The position numbers and the translations under genes are program-made. Below the pieces are notes generated by a model. It had not been told where the DNA came from. It was given only the letters and a program-made list of their open reading frames with translations, and ran no database searches. Positions 1-11,767 of a DNA stretch of 64,000 nt are shown here, one piece after another. How positions within the stretch are numbered: position 1 is the first letter of the stretch; each line of letters starts with the position of its first letter. The stretch comes from Halomonas sp. SpR8 (GTDB lineage: Bacteria > Pseudomonadota > Gammaproteobacteria > Pseudomonadales > Halomonadaceae), in the NCBI RefSeq assembly GCF_031010195.1, contig NZ_JAUAMC010000003.1, forward strand, positions 62,001 to 126,000, in the 5' to 3' direction.

Positions 1-1054
1 TCAGCACTCGCTCGTAGGTAACTTCGGTCAGGCTATCCGCCCACAGGCCGGTGTGCTTGGCATAGGTTTCGACCAGCGCTACCTGCTCATCCTCGCGACC
101 GGTGAGCTTCAAGTAATCGATGGTTTGACCATCGATATAGAACATCGCCGCAGTCGCGCCGTATTCGGGGGTCATATTGGAGATCGTGGCGCGGTCACCG
201 ACCGTCAGCGCATCGGCGCCTTCGCCATAAAACTCAAGATAAGCGCCGACTACCCGCTCTTTACGCAAAAACTCGGTAATCGCCAACACCATATCGGTGC
301 CAGTGATCCCCGGCTGCAGCTTGCCGGTCAGTTCCACGCCGACGATATCCGGCAGGCGCATCATGGAAGCACGGCCCAGCATCACACTTTCGGCTTCCAG
401 CCCCCCCACGCCTACGGAGATAACGCCCAGAGCATCGACCATCGGCGTGTGGCTATCGGTACCCACACAGGTATCCGGGTAGGCAATGCCGTCGCGGTTC
501 TGCACCACCGGGGACATCTTCTCCAGATTGATCTGGTGCATGATGCCGTTGCCGGGGGGGATCACATCGACGTTTTCAAAAGCCGTTTTCGTCCAGTTGA
601 TAAAGTGGAAGCGATCATCGTTGCGGCGATCTTCAATGGCGCGGTTTTTCTCGAAGGCACCCTCTTCCGACCCGGCATGCTCCACCGCCAGCGAGTGATC
701 GACAATCAGTTGGGTCGGCACCACCGGATTGACCTTAGCGGGGTCACCACCTTTCTCGGCAATGGCATCGCGCAGCCCGGCTAGATCGACCAACGCGGTT
801 TGGCCCAGGATGTCATGGCACACCACTCGCGCCGGGTACCAGGGGAAATCCAGGTCGCTCTTACGCTCGATCAGTTGTTTTAGCGCATCGGTGAGTAGTT
901 CTGGGGCGCAGCGACGCACCAGTTGCTCCGCCAGTACACGGGAGGTGTAAGGCAGTTTGGCATAGGCACCGGGCTGGATATCTTCCACCGCCTCACGAGC
1001 ATCGAAAAAATCCAGCTCTGTGCCGGGCAGGGGTTTACGGTATTGGGTATTCAT
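1..1054 (-). CDS. acnD: 2-methylcitrate dehydratase, Fe/S-dependent AcnD (partial, C-terminus off the window)
   Basis: The reading frame begins at an ATG (complement 1052-1054) with MNTQYRKPLPGT and runs 351 codons without a stop to the window edge, so about the first 40% of an aconitase-superfamily protein of roughly 860 residues is present. Recognisable aconitase segments are the DTCVGTDSHTPMVDALGV stretch (first Fe-S cysteine, substrate-binding region) and the VDHSLAVEHAG region. AcnD dehydrates 2-methylcitrate in the cytoplasmic propionate (methylcitrate) cycle and normally works with PrpF, expected just left of the window. It is the last visible gene of gntR-prpB-prpC-acnD and lies 66 bp after prpC, across a hairpin terminator. 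The AcnD rather than AcnA/B assignment rests on the N-terminus and the operon. Confidence 0.93.
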   Translation of the reverse strand, partial: MNTQYRKPLPGTELDFFDAREAVEDIQPGAYAKLPYTSRVLAEQLVRRCAPELLTDALKQLIERKSDLDFPWYPARVVCHDILGQTALVDLAGLRDAIAEKGGDPAKVNPVVPTQLIVDHSLAVEHAGSEEGAFEKNRAIEDRRNDDRFHFINWTKTAFENVDVIPPGNGIMHQINLEKMSPVVQNRDGIAYPDTCVGTDSHTPMVDALGVISVGVGGLEAESVMLGRASMMRLPDIVGVELTGKLQPGITGTDMVLAITEFLRKERVVGAYLEFYGEGADALTVGDRATISNMTPEYGATAAMFYIDGQTIDYLKLTGREDEQVALVETYAKHTGLWADSLTEVTYERVL

Positions 1055-1081
1055 AGCAGACAGACTCACAAGAAGGGGCTG

Positions 1082-1110
1082 AAAAAAGCCCGGTGACCAA
1101 GCCACCGGGC
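1082..1110 (-). terminator. Intrinsic terminator/attenuator between prpC and acnD
   Basis: On the minus strand GCCCGGTG pairs with CACCGGGC (1103-1110 and 1088-1095) around a 7-nt loop and is followed directly by TTTTTTC (1082-1088). This is a textbook Rho-independent terminator placed 11 bp after the prpC stop and before the acnD start. Since acnD belongs to the same pathway and strand, partial read-through or a separate acnD promoter is likely. Confidence 0.8.
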
Positions 1111-1120
1111 AGCACGCGGG

Positions 1121-2248
1121 TCAGTCTCGCGCTTCGATCGGCACCCACTCGCTCTTCTCGGGGCCGGTGTAGTCGGCGCTGGGACGAATAATGCGGTTAT
1201 TGGCGCGCTGCTCAAACACGTGGGCCGCCCAGCCGGTGAGCCGAGACATCACAAAAATCGGCGTGAACAATTTGGTGGGAATATCCATAAAGTGATAAGC
1301 GCTGGCGTGGAAGAAGTCGGCGTTACAGAACAGCTTCTTTTCCCGCCACATGACTTCTTCAACCCGTTCGGAAACTGGATAAAGTACTTCGTCGCCGACA
1401 TCGTCAGCCAGCTTTTTGGACCAGTGCTTGATAATTGCGTTGCGCGGGTCGGACTCACGGTAAATCGCATGCCCGAAGCCCATGATTTTATCTTTGCGCT
1501 CGAGCATGCCCACAATCTTGCTCTCTGCTTCTTCCGGCGACTGCCAATCCTCGATCATCGCCATCGCTGCTTCATTGGCGCCGCCGTGCAGCGGGCCACG
1601 CAACGAGCCAATCGCCCCGGTGACGCAGGAGTGCATATCGGAAAGCGTTGAGGCACATACTCGTGCCGTGAAGGTAGAGGCGTTGAACTCGTGCTCGGCG
1701 TAAAGAATCAGCGACACGTTCATTACCCGCGCATGCAGCTCAGAGGCGGGCTCGCCGCGCAGCATATTGAGGAAGTGGCCGCCGACTGAGTCATCATCGG
1801 TTTCGGTATCGATGCGCACGCCGTCGTGGGAGAAGCGGTACCAGTAGCAGATAATCGAGGGCAGCACCGCCAGCAGGCGGTCGGCAACGTCCTGCTGCTG
1901 ATCGAAATTCTCCTCGGTTTCCAGATTACCCAGCATAGAGGCGCCGGTGCGCATCACATCCATCGGGTGGGCGTCTTTGGGAATCTGCTCAAGCACTGTT
2001 TTCAGCGCCTCGGGCAGGCCGCGCAAACTTTTCAGCTTGCTAATGTAGTGATCCAGCTCGGCCTGATTGGGCAACTTGCCTTTCAATAGCAGGTAAGCAA
2101 CCTCTTCAAATTTGGCTTTTTCAGCTAACTCTTTGATATCAAAGCCACGATAGGTCAGGCCTGAGCCTGTTTTGCCTACAGTACATAGCGCGGTGGAGCC
2201 GGCGCTCTGGCCACGTAATCCTGCACCTGTCACGGGTTTATCAGCCAT
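1121..2248 (-). CDS. prpC: 2-methylcitrate synthase
   Basis: A 375-residue citrate-synthase-family protein that condenses propionyl-CoA with oxaloacetate to 2-methylcitrate in the cytoplasm. The N-terminus MADKPVTGAGLRGQSAGSTA and the length (short, dimeric type) fit PrpC rather than hexameric GltA (about 425-430 residues). Family signatures seen are GSLRGPLHGGANEAAM (catalytic His in the LHGGAN block), MGFGHAIYRESDPR (GFGHxxY block) and the C-terminal NNRIIRPSADY segment. It lies between prpB and acnD on the same strand. A 169-bp gap separates it from prpB and holds a large fold-back element; the gap to acnD holds a terminator. Confidence 0.96.
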   Translation of the reverse strand: MADKPVTGAGLRGQSAGSTALCTVGKTGSGLTYRGFDIKELAEKAKFEEVAYLLLKGKLPNQAELDHYISKLKSLRGLPEALKTVLEQIPKDAHPMDVMRTGASMLGNLETEENFDQQQDVADRLLAVLPSIICYWYRFSHDGVRIDTETDDDSVGGHFLNMLRGEPASELHARVMNVSLILYAEHEFNASTFTARVCASTLSDMHSCVTGAIGSLRGPLHGGANEAAMAMIEDWQSPEEAESKIVGMLERKDKIMGFGHAIYRESDPRNAIIKHWSKKLADDVGDEVLYPVSERVEEVMWREKKLFCNADFFHASAYHFMDIPTKLFTPIFVMSRLTGWAAHVFEQRANNRIIRPSADYTGPEKSEWVPIEARD

Positions 2249-2313
2249 GGTGTGTCTCCTATTACTGCTTTTATTTTAAATTGTGTATCTCATTAAACTT
2301 TAGCCTCAGCGAC

Positions 2314-2405
2314 GAGGGCAGGTTTCCGCGAGGGCGCTGTGAACCCATCCCTGGGCGCTACTTTCGCCATCCCTGGTCGAAAGACCCTCGCTCCAACCTG
2401 CCCTC
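2314..2405. repeat. Large imperfect fold-back element between prpB and prpC
   Basis: Arms GAGGGCAGGTT (2314-2324) and AACCTGCCCTC (2395-2405) are perfectly complementary. Inside them GCGAGGG (2328-2334) pairs with CCCTCGC (2385-2391), separated from the outer stem by a symmetric TCC/TCC internal loop. The central 50 nt contain two copies of CATCCCTGG. The element fills most of the prpB-prpC gap and has no convincing reading frame. From general familiarity with Halomonas-type genomes it may be a member of an interspersed intergenic repeat family, but only one copy is present here, so this is not shown by the window. Confidence 0.65.
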
Positions 2406-2417
2406 TCACCAGTTGGC

Positions 2418-3308
2418 TTATTGGTCATCACCTTTTTCAGCAAACAGGGCGTCCAGCTTCTGCTCAAAGTCGTGGTAATTGAGAAAGTCGTAGAGCTCAT
2501 CGCGGGTTTGCATCATCGGCACCACGTCTTTCTGGTGGCCGTTGTCGAGGATGCTTTGATAGACCTGCAGCGCCGCGGCGTTCATGGCGCGGAACGCGGA
2601 AAGCGGGTAAAGGACCATACGGCAGCCCACCTCGCCAAGCTCTGTTTGAGTAAACAGCGGGGTCGCGCCAAATTCGGTGATGTTAGCCAGAATCGGCGCA
2701 TTGACCCGTTCGCAGAAAGCTTTGTAATCATCCAGGGTGTGCACCGCTTCGGCGAAGATGGCATCCGCCCCCGCTTCGACACAGGCATTAGCGCGCTCGA
2801 TGGCCGCATCAAGACCCTCTTTTTGGAACGCATCGGTGCGGGCAATCAGATAGAAATCGGGATCGATCTTGGCATCCGCGGCGGCTTTAATGCGGTCGAC
2901 CATTTCCTGCTGGGAGACAATTGCCTTATTGGGGCGATGGCCACAGCGCTTTTGTGCCACCTGATCTTCCATATGCACCGCGGCTACGCCAGCGCGCTGC
3001 ATCTCTTTGACGGTACGGGCGATATTAAAGGCGCCGCCCCAGCCGGTATCGATATCAACCAATAGCGGCAATTCGGTGGCGCCGCATATACGGTGAGCAT
3101 CCTCCACCACATCGTTCATGGTCGTCATGCCCAGATCAGGTAAGCCGAACGAGGCGTTGGCCACCCCGCCGCCGGAGAGGTAAATCGCCTGATGGCCTAC
3201 TTTGTCGGCCATTAGCGCAGTGTAGGCATTGATGGTGCCTAAGATGGGTAGCGGACGGTTAGCCTCAAGCGCGGCCCGAAAGCGGGCGCCGGGAGTCATC
3301 TGGGACAT
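2418..3308 (-). CDS. prpB: 2-methylisocitrate lyase
   Basis: A 296-residue isocitrate-lyase/PEP-mutase superfamily protein that cleaves 2-methylisocitrate to pyruvate and succinate, the last step of the methylcitrate cycle. Visible signatures are the [17 protein letters not shown] segment, the metal-binding DIDTGWGG motif, [14 protein letters not shown] (the KKCGH-type catalytic loop with the essential Cys, here KRCGH), and [10 protein letters not shown]. Length matches PrpB (about 295) and not the much larger isocitrate lyase AceA. It is the second gene of the operon, 35 bp after the GntR-type regulator gene. Confidence 0.96.
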   Translation of the reverse strand: MSQMTPGARFRAALEANRPLPILGTINAYTALMADKVGHQAIYLSGGGVANASFGLPDLGMTTMNDVVEDAHRICGATELPLLVDIDTGWGGAFNIARTVKEMQRAGVAAVHMEDQVAQKRCGHRPNKAIVSQQEMVDRIKAAADAKIDPDFYLIARTDAFQKEGLDAAIERANACVEAGADAIFAEAVHTLDDYKAFCERVNAPILANITEFGATPLFTQTELGEVGCRMVLYPLSAFRAMNAAALQVYQSILDNGHQKDVVPMMQTRDELYDFLNYHDFEQKLDALFAEKGDDQ

Positions 3309-3343
3309 GGGGCGTTTCTCCTATTGCTAATTTTAGTTGTGCC

Positions 3344-4102
3344 TTAGCTTTGCGATTTAGCTGCTGATTGTTCCAGGGCCGCGGCGTAGCGATCGGCCAC
3401 ATTGGCGCGGGAGGCACTGACATGGCGGCGCATTAACAGCTCGGCCAGCTCCGCATCGCCCGCTTCAATGGCATCGACAATGCGGTGGTGCTCCACAAAG
3501 GCGCGCTGGGGCCGGGTGCCACTAGCACTAAACTGGGTGCGATAAAGCCGCACCAGGTAGTAAAGGTCATCGCAAAGCAGGTTCATTAGCATCTTGTTGT
3601 GGCTGCCCTGGACGATACAGTAGTGAAAATCGAGATCGCCTTCGCGCTGGTAATAAGCTTCGCCGCGCTTTAAATCCGCCTGGCCTTCGTGCAGCGCCAG
3701 CACATCCCGCAAGCCCTGAACCTCTTCCGGCGTCATATGCTCAGCCGCCAGCCGGGCAGCCATGCTTTCCAGGGCCTCGCGCAGATCAAACAGCTCTAGC
3801 AGCTCTTTCATGGAGAGCTGGACAACACGGGCCCCCACATGAGGAACGCGCTCAATCAGGCGGTGCGCTTCCAGGCGCCGCATTGCCTCACGCAGCGGCC
3901 CCCGCGATATGCCGTAGGTTTTAGACAGCCCAGGCTCAGTGATTTTACTGCCAGGAGCGAGTTCGCCGCGCACGATGGCATCCTGGAGCTGATTAAATAC
4001 CCGCTCGGCGAGCGTGCGTACTTCTGAGGAATTCGATTCAGACGAAGCTAATTCAGATGAACTTTCGGTGGCGCTTATTGAGGAAGTAGCGAGAGAAGCC
4101 AT
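3344..4102 (-). CDS. GntR-family (FadR-type) regulator of the methylcitrate operon
   Basis: A 252-residue protein from the ATG at complement 4100-4102; an upstream in-frame extension to 4162 reads across the operator and is rejected. The N-terminal winged helix (about residues 30-95) contains the GntR signature VRGELAPGSKITEPGLSKTYGISRGPLREAMRRLE. The rest is an all-helical FCD effector domain with the expected acidic/His features (DLDFHYCIVQGSHN). As first gene of the gntR-prpB-prpC-acnD operon with a perfect palindrome in front of it, it probably represses its own operon and responds to a methylcitrate-cycle metabolite. This replaces the sigma-54-type PrpR found in enterics. The effector is not evident from sequence. 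Confidence 0.9.
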   Translation of the reverse strand: MASLATSSISATESSSELASSESNSSEVRTLAERVFNQLQDAIVRGELAPGSKITEPGLSKTYGISRGPLREAMRRLEAHRLIERVPHVGARVVQLSMKELLELFDLREALESMAARLAAEHMTPEEVQGLRDVLALHEGQADLKRGEAYYQREGDLDFHYCIVQGSHNKMLMNLLCDDLYYLVRLYRTQFSASGTRPQRAFVEHHRIVDAIEAGDAELAELLMRRHVSASRANVADRYAAALEQSAAKSQS

Positions 4103-4106
4103 AATT

Positions 4107-4120
4107 AATTGTCGACAATT
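4107..4120. promoter_or_regulatory. GntR operator palindrome upstream of the prp operon
   Basis: AATTGTCGACAATT is a perfect 14-bp palindrome starting 5 bp upstream of the gntR ATG. It has the TTGTnnACAA form typical of FadR-subfamily operators. A second weaker copy, TCTGTCAACAAT at 4224-4235, matches 9 of 12 positions of the core. Two sites about 115 bp apart could support cooperative autorepression and could also touch the divergent pabB promoter. Confidence 0.75.
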
Positions 4121-4361
4121 GAAAAGTAAACAAACTCTAGCGCGTGCCAATTGAACCGTCAACCAACCTTGTTAGCCGATTTTATACCCCTTTCGTTGTA
4201 CTAGCAGTCGCAACAAAATATCGTCTGTCAACAATCCCGTCATTATCGCGCCTAATTCTGGCTATAAAGCCCTGCGTGAGAAAGGCGTCGAAGCCAAGTG
4301 CTGGTGTCACCGTCTTCGCCCCTCTAAAATAGCTCGCCCTAACTGGCCAGGCGTTTGCTTA

Positions 4362-5717
4362 ATGATCAAGGCGTTGTCGATAACTGCCCTGCCCTATTCA
4401 CCCGATCCACTGGGGATATTCGCCTGCCTGCGCGAAAGGCCTGGCGCGGTGCTACTCGACAGTGGCCGGCCTATCGCCACCGGTCGTTTTGATATTATTA
4501 GCAGCGACCCTTTGGCTACGCTCGAAGTCACTAACGCGGGCCATCCCCAGATTGTCTCAGCGCAGCTAAGTCCACCGGCACATCTCACCAACGATACGTT
4601 TGCGCTGCAGCAGTGGTTACTGGATCAACTGGATATCCCTAATGAGACCAGCGAACTGCCCTTCCTCGGCGGGCTGATTGGCTACTGGGGCTACGATTTA
4701 GGCCGTAAAAGCTTATCCATCCCGAGCCGACAAGCGTGCCCGGTCGCACTACCACAAGCTCGTTTAGGGCTTTACGACTGGTGTATCACGCTGGATCACG
4801 TGACCCAGCAGGCGTGGTTAATCGCCTCACCAGAGCGCCGTGAGCAGGTGGAGGGCTGGCTGACTCAGACGCCTAAGCCGACTAAATCATTTACCTTAAC
4901 GGCTGCCTTTAAAGCGGAACTTAGCCACGCCCAATACGTGACGCGCTTTAACGCCGTACAGCGCTATATTCGGGCGGGTGATTGTTATCAAATCAATTTG
5001 GCCCAGCGCTTTTATGCCGATTACCAGGGCGATGAGTGGCAGGCGTATCTGCAGTTGCGAAAAGCTACCCCCACGCCCTATTCAGGCTTTATGGCCTGGG
5101 ATGACAAAGCCGTACTCTCGCTTTCACCAGAACGCTTTATTCAGTGCCGCAACCGCTCAGTCGAAACCCGGCCGATTAAAGGCACCCGTCCGCGCGGTGC
5201 AACACTTGAGGAGGATCAGGCGCTGGCTGCACAGCTAATGAGCAGCACTAAAGATCGCGCTGAGAATGTGATGATTGTCGATCTGCTGCGCAACGACCTC
5301 GGCCGCGTCTGCCAGCCGGGTTCCATTCGCGTACCGCAGCTATGCCACTTAGAGAGTTATCCTAACGTGCACCACCTGGTTAGCGTGGTGCAGGGTACGC
5401 TGGCCGAAAACTATACCCCGCTGGCACTACTTAAAGCAGCGTTTCCCGGTGGCTCAATTACCGGCGCACCTAAAATTCGCGCGATGCAGATCATCGATGA
5501 ACTAGAGCCCTGCCAACGCAGCGTGTATTGCGGCAGCCTGGGCTATGTGGATGTGCGCGGCAGCATGGACACTTCTATTGCGATTCGCACTATGGTGGCC
5601 GAGGCGGGAAGAGTGCATGTGTGGGGCGGTGGAGGCTTGGTGGCAGACTCCCTGGCGGAGGAAGAGTACATCGAGACGCTGGATAAAATTCGTCACCTAA
5701 TTGGCGCCCTGGAATAA
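4362..5717 (+). CDS. pabB: Aminodeoxychorismate synthase component I
   Basis: A 451-residue chorismate-utilising enzyme. It makes 4-amino-4-deoxychorismate from chorismate and ammonia supplied by a glutamine amidotransferase partner, en route to p-aminobenzoate and folate. The anthranilate-synthase-I N-terminal domain covers about residues 1-150, and the chorismate-binding domain about 185-445. Visible signatures are the PIKGTRPRG block, DLLRNDLGRVC, FPGGSITGAPKIRAMQIIDELE and YCGSLGYVD. No PabA gene lies beside it; TrpG at 28.5-29.1 kb could serve both enzymes, which is inference. It stands alone, divergent from the prp operon. The Shine-Dalgarno sequence before the ATG is weak. Confidence 0.93.
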   Translation: MIKALSITALPYSPDPLGIFACLRERPGAVLLDSGRPIATGRFDIISSDPLATLEVTNAGHPQIVSAQLSPPAHLTNDTFALQQWLLDQLDIPNETSELPFLGGLIGYWGYDLGRKSLSIPSRQACPVALPQARLGLYDWCITLDHVTQQAWLIASPERREQVEGWLTQTPKPTKSFTLTAAFKAELSHAQYVTRFNAVQRYIRAGDCYQINLAQRFYADYQGDEWQAYLQLRKATPTPYSGFMAWDDKAVLSLSPERFIQCRNRSVETRPIKGTRPRGATLEEDQALAAQLMSSTKDRAENVMIVDLLRNDLGRVCQPGSIRVPQLCHLESYPNVHHLVSVVQGTLAENYTPLALLKAAFPGGSITGAPKIRAMQIIDELEPCQRSVYCGSLGYVDVRGSMDTSIAIRTMVAEAGRVHVWGGGGLVADSLAEEEYIETLDKIRHLIGALE

Positions 5718-5730
5718 GCAGCGAAAGCTC

Positions 5731-5797
5731 TATATCAAAAAGGAATATAAAAGCCTAACTAAACGGTATTGGGGTTCGCTACCTCCTGTTTGGTAGC
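5731..5797 (+). promoter_or_regulatory. Candidate CysB-type control region upstream of cysH
   Basis: The 131-bp pabB-cysH gap contains TATAT (5731-5735) and AATATAAAA (5744-5752). The same pair of A/T blocks occurs upstream of the sulfate-binding protein gene (35085-35107 region), 29 kb away. A short hairpin, GCTACC (5778-5783) with GGTAGC (5792-5797), lies downstream of it. CysB sites are poorly conserved, so this is a candidate only; a strong AGGAGG ribosome site (gattAGGAGGcagcATG) precedes cysH. Confidence 0.4.
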
Positions 5798-5848
5798 CTA
5801 GTCAGTATTATTTAACTATCGATATTTAACTCTCGATTAGGAGGCAGC

Positions 5849-6469
5849 ATGTCCTCAGAGCTTGAAGCGATCAATAGGGATTTCGCAAATAACCCTCAAG
5901 GTTTAGTTGAGTGGGCGCTGGCCCAGGGCGCCCGGCCTATTTGCACCACCAACTTCCGCCCCTTTGAGGCGGTGATTCTGCATATGGTCACCCAGGTACG
6001 CCCGGATATTCCCATTGTATGGATGGACAGCGGCTACAATACCGAAGCCACTTATCAGTTTGCTGATGAGGTCATTAAACAGCTCAATCTCAACCTGATC
6101 AGCTTTATCCCCCAGCGCACCCGCGCCCATCGTGAAGCGCTGGAAGGTCCCATGCCCGGCATCGACGACCCGCGCCACGCGGTTTTTACTCAGGAAGTCA
6201 AAATTGAGCCCTTCGAGCGCGCACTACGCGAGATGCAGCCCGACGTATGGTTCACCGCGCTGCGCGCTGAAGACACCCCAGAGCGGGCCAAAATGCAGCC
6301 GGTTAGTCGCAACAGCGATGGCCTATTGAAAGTCGCTCCGCTGCTGCAGTGGAGCGCCAAAGATATGTACCAGTACCTACAGGCGCATAATCTGCCTAAC
6401 AATTTCGACTACTTCGACCCCACCAAGGTGGAAGAGAAACGCGAATGCGGGCTTCACCTACAGCACTAA
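5849..6469 (+). CDS. cysH: Phosphoadenosine phosphosulfate (PAPS) reductase family protein, short form
   Basis: A 206-residue member of the adenine-nucleotide alpha-hydrolase/PAPS reductase family, which reduces activated sulfate to sulfite using thioredoxin. Visible features are RPDIPIVWMDSGYNTEATY (nucleotide-binding region), TRAHREALEG, DVWFTALRAEDTPERAKM and the C-terminal catalytic KRECGLH motif. The paired Cys motifs that hold the 4Fe-4S cluster of APS reductases are absent, so it resembles the PAPS type. It is shorter than E. coli CysH (244 residues) and lacks the GYLSVGDTHTT-like segment before the catalytic Cys. It is followed convergently by cysB, 13 bp away, and trxA, the likely electron donor, is near. 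Confidence 0.85.
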   Translation: MSSELEAINRDFANNPQGLVEWALAQGARPICTTNFRPFEAVILHMVTQVRPDIPIVWMDSGYNTEATYQFADEVIKQLNLNLISFIPQRTRAHREALEGPMPGIDDPRHAVFTQEVKIEPFERALREMQPDVWFTALRAEDTPERAKMQPVSRNSDGLLKVAPLLQWSAKDMYQYLQAHNLPNNFDYFDPTKVEEKRECGLHLQH

Positions 6470-6482
6470 TGCCCACTGACGC

Positions 6483-7795
<1,313 letters not shown>

Positions 7796-8119
7796 ATGGC
7801 TAATAATGTTGATGTCACCAACGCCAATTTTGAGCAAGAAGTCCTCAACGCTGACCAGCCTGTGCTGATGAAATTCTGGGCGCCCTGGTGTGGCCCGTGC
7901 AAAGTCATGGCCCCGGTTGTTGATGAAGTCGCTGCTGAACGTCAGGAGAGTTTGAAAGTGGTTAGTGTCAATGTCGACGATGCGCCTGAAATTGCTGCCG
8001 AGCAAGGTGTACGCGGCGTTCCTACCGTCATGCTGTTTAAATCCGGCACCAAAGTCGCCTCACTGGTTGGCGCGCAGTCTAAATCACAACTGACACAGTT
8101 CATCGAACAAAACGCTTGA
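7796..8119 (+). CDS. trxA: Thioredoxin 1
   Basis: A 107-residue classical thioredoxin with the redox-active WAPWCGPCK motif at about residues 29-37, the buried-Asp/Lys pattern and the cis-Pro loop RGVPTVMLF near residue 74. It is cytoplasmic (no signal peptide). It is a general protein disulfide reductase and the usual electron donor for PAPS reductase, which fits its position beside cysH and cysB. The ATG is preceded by a good GGAGAA ribosome site. It is a single-gene unit with a strong hairpin after it. Confidence 0.97.
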   Translation: MANNVDVTNANFEQEVLNADQPVLMKFWAPWCGPCKVMAPVVDEVAAERQESLKVVSVNVDDAPEIAAEQGVRGVPTVMLFKSGTKVASLVGAQSKSQLTQFIEQNA

Positions 8120-8138
8120 TGAAAGTGCCTGCGTAAAA

Positions 8139-8163
8139 CTACCGCCGACCCTGTCGGCGGTAG
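8139..8163. terminator. Bidirectional hairpin between trxA and the AI-2E-family gene
   Basis: CTACCGCCGAC (8139-8149) and GTCGGCGGTAG (8153-8163) form a perfect 11-bp stem with a 3-nt loop. On the minus strand it is followed by TTTTACG, so it can terminate the convergent AI-2E-family transcript. On the plus strand it ends trxA but without a clean T-tract. Confidence 0.75.
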
Positions 8164-8210
8164 CTATATTGCTCCCCAGCTCGATTGCTACCCAGTTCAC
8201 TTCTTTCGCT

Positions 8211-9308
8211 TTATCGCTTCCAGGGCGGCAAGCTTGCATCACTCGCCTGACCGTCTTTCACGTGACGTTTCCCTGGCCCTAACAGTCGAGCTATCCAACG
8301 CGTTTGTGGATGGCTATCAAGGGCAATCTTCAGCGTCATCGTTAGCACCACCGACAGCAGCATCCCCGCCGCACCAAAGATCCACCCCCATACCACCAGC
8401 GATAAAAACGCCACAAAGGTAGAAAGCCCCAGCGCCTGCCCCATTACCCGCGGTTCAATCAAATTGCCGAGCACGAAGTTGATCACCAGATAAGCGGAAG
8501 CCAACAGGAGTGCTTGAAAGGCGCCGCCATCCTGGGAGACCAACAGCAACAGCACGGGGGGAATGGCCGCAATGGCTGAGCCGATATTGGGGATAAAGTT
8601 GAGGGCAAAAGCCAGCACACCCCACAGCAGCGGAAAATCAACCCCGACAAGCATGCATGAGAGCCACACCAATGCCCCGGTTGCCAGGCTGATCATGGTT
8701 TTGACGGCGAGATAGCGCTTCAGCGTTAGGCTGAACTCACTAAAGCGTTTCAAGCTAGGCGCAGGATTCTCCAAGGCACGGGAAATTTTGTCACGCACAT
8801 TCAGGGTTTCGAACAACATGAAAATGACCAGCAGCCCCACAATAATACTCTGCATAAACAGATTGCCTAGCTGGCTCAACAGCTCGGGCATCCAAGAGCC
8901 TTCGTCCCCTCCTTCAAAAAGCGAGTTAATCTGATCAGGATTAATCGCCAAGCCACGTGAAGAGAGCGCATTAAGCAAGTTCCAGTACTGCTCGTAAAGT
9001 CGCGACTCAATTTCCGGCAATGCCGTCACAAAGGTACTAAAACTATTGACCACCAGTAGGCCAATAAGCGATAAAAACCCCAGCAATACCATCAAGGTTA
9101 GGAAAGCCGACACCCGCATACTCAAGCCACAGCGATGCAGCCACTGCACTGGCGAGGTACATACTACGGCGATAAATATCGCTAGCAACAGCGGCACAAG
9201 TAGATCAGCGCCTGCTTTCATACCCGCAATAATCACGACCAAGGCGGCGAGCGCCAAGGTGGCATTAAGTGGAATACTGCGGTAATCCTCGTCCGATAAT
9301 TTCGACAT
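8211..9308 (-). CDS. AI-2E family transporter / PerM-like permease
   Basis: A 365-residue polytopic inner-membrane protein of the AI-2E exporter (UPF0118/PerM) family. Hydrophobic segments are grouped as three near the N-terminus (about residues 15-85), a central soluble stretch (about 90-150), and several in the C-terminal half. That half includes the conserved ALNFIPNIGSAIAAIPP motif and LGNLIEPRVMGQALGLS, both diagnostic of the family. The substrate cannot be told: members have been linked to autoinducer-2 export and to Na+/H+ exchange. It is a lone gene, convergent with trxA and divergent from the SIMPL-domain gene. Confidence 0.88.
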   Translation of the reverse strand: MSKLSDEDYRSIPLNATLALAALVVIIAGMKAGADLLVPLLLAIFIAVVCTSPVQWLHRCGLSMRVSAFLTLMVLLGFLSLIGLLVVNSFSTFVTALPEIESRLYEQYWNLLNALSSRGLAINPDQINSLFEGGDEGSWMPELLSQLGNLFMQSIIVGLLVIFMLFETLNVRDKISRALENPAPSLKRFSEFSLTLKRYLAVKTMISLATGALVWLSCMLVGVDFPLLWGVLAFALNFIPNIGSAIAAIPPVLLLLVSQDGGAFQALLLASAYLVINFVLGNLIEPRVMGQALGLSTFVAFLSLVVWGWIFGAAGMLLSVVLTMTLKIALDSHPQTRWIARLLGPGKRHVKDGQASDASLPPWKR

Positions 9309-9525
9309 AATCCATCCTTAGCTTACTGTCAGTGTATAATGGCTGCATACGACATATTGCACAAACCATGCAAATAATAAGCAACTGTTTTGCATTCACT
9401 CTTCCCTGCTGAACTTTCTCTTCCACTATGCTTCCAAACTTTGTCTGTCCTAATTATTGAAACAGCTTTTTAAAACCGGGTATTAACTTGGCGGCGCGAT
9501 TGTCCGCTCATTAAGGAAGTCATTT

Positions 9526-11698
<2,173 letters not shown>

Positions 11699-11767
11699 CT
11701 ATTGTAGGCAAAAGCGCGGCGGGGAGCCATGGGCGCTGTTTCTTAATAGCACTACTGCGTGTTAACG

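Noticed and set aside
53..950. Long plus-strand ORFs opposite acnD
   Set aside because: The minus strand in this interval encodes a clear aconitase-family protein without interruption; the plus-strand frames are its shadows and have no recognisable motifs.
2306..2500. 64-residue minus-strand ORF in the prpB-prpC gap
   Set aside because: It crosses the end of prpB in another frame and the fold-back element; no ribosome site or family similarity is visible.
4103..4162. N-terminal extension of the GntR regulator by 20 residues
   Set aside because: It would translate through the operator palindrome and lacks similarity to the family; the ATG at 4102 is the sensible start.
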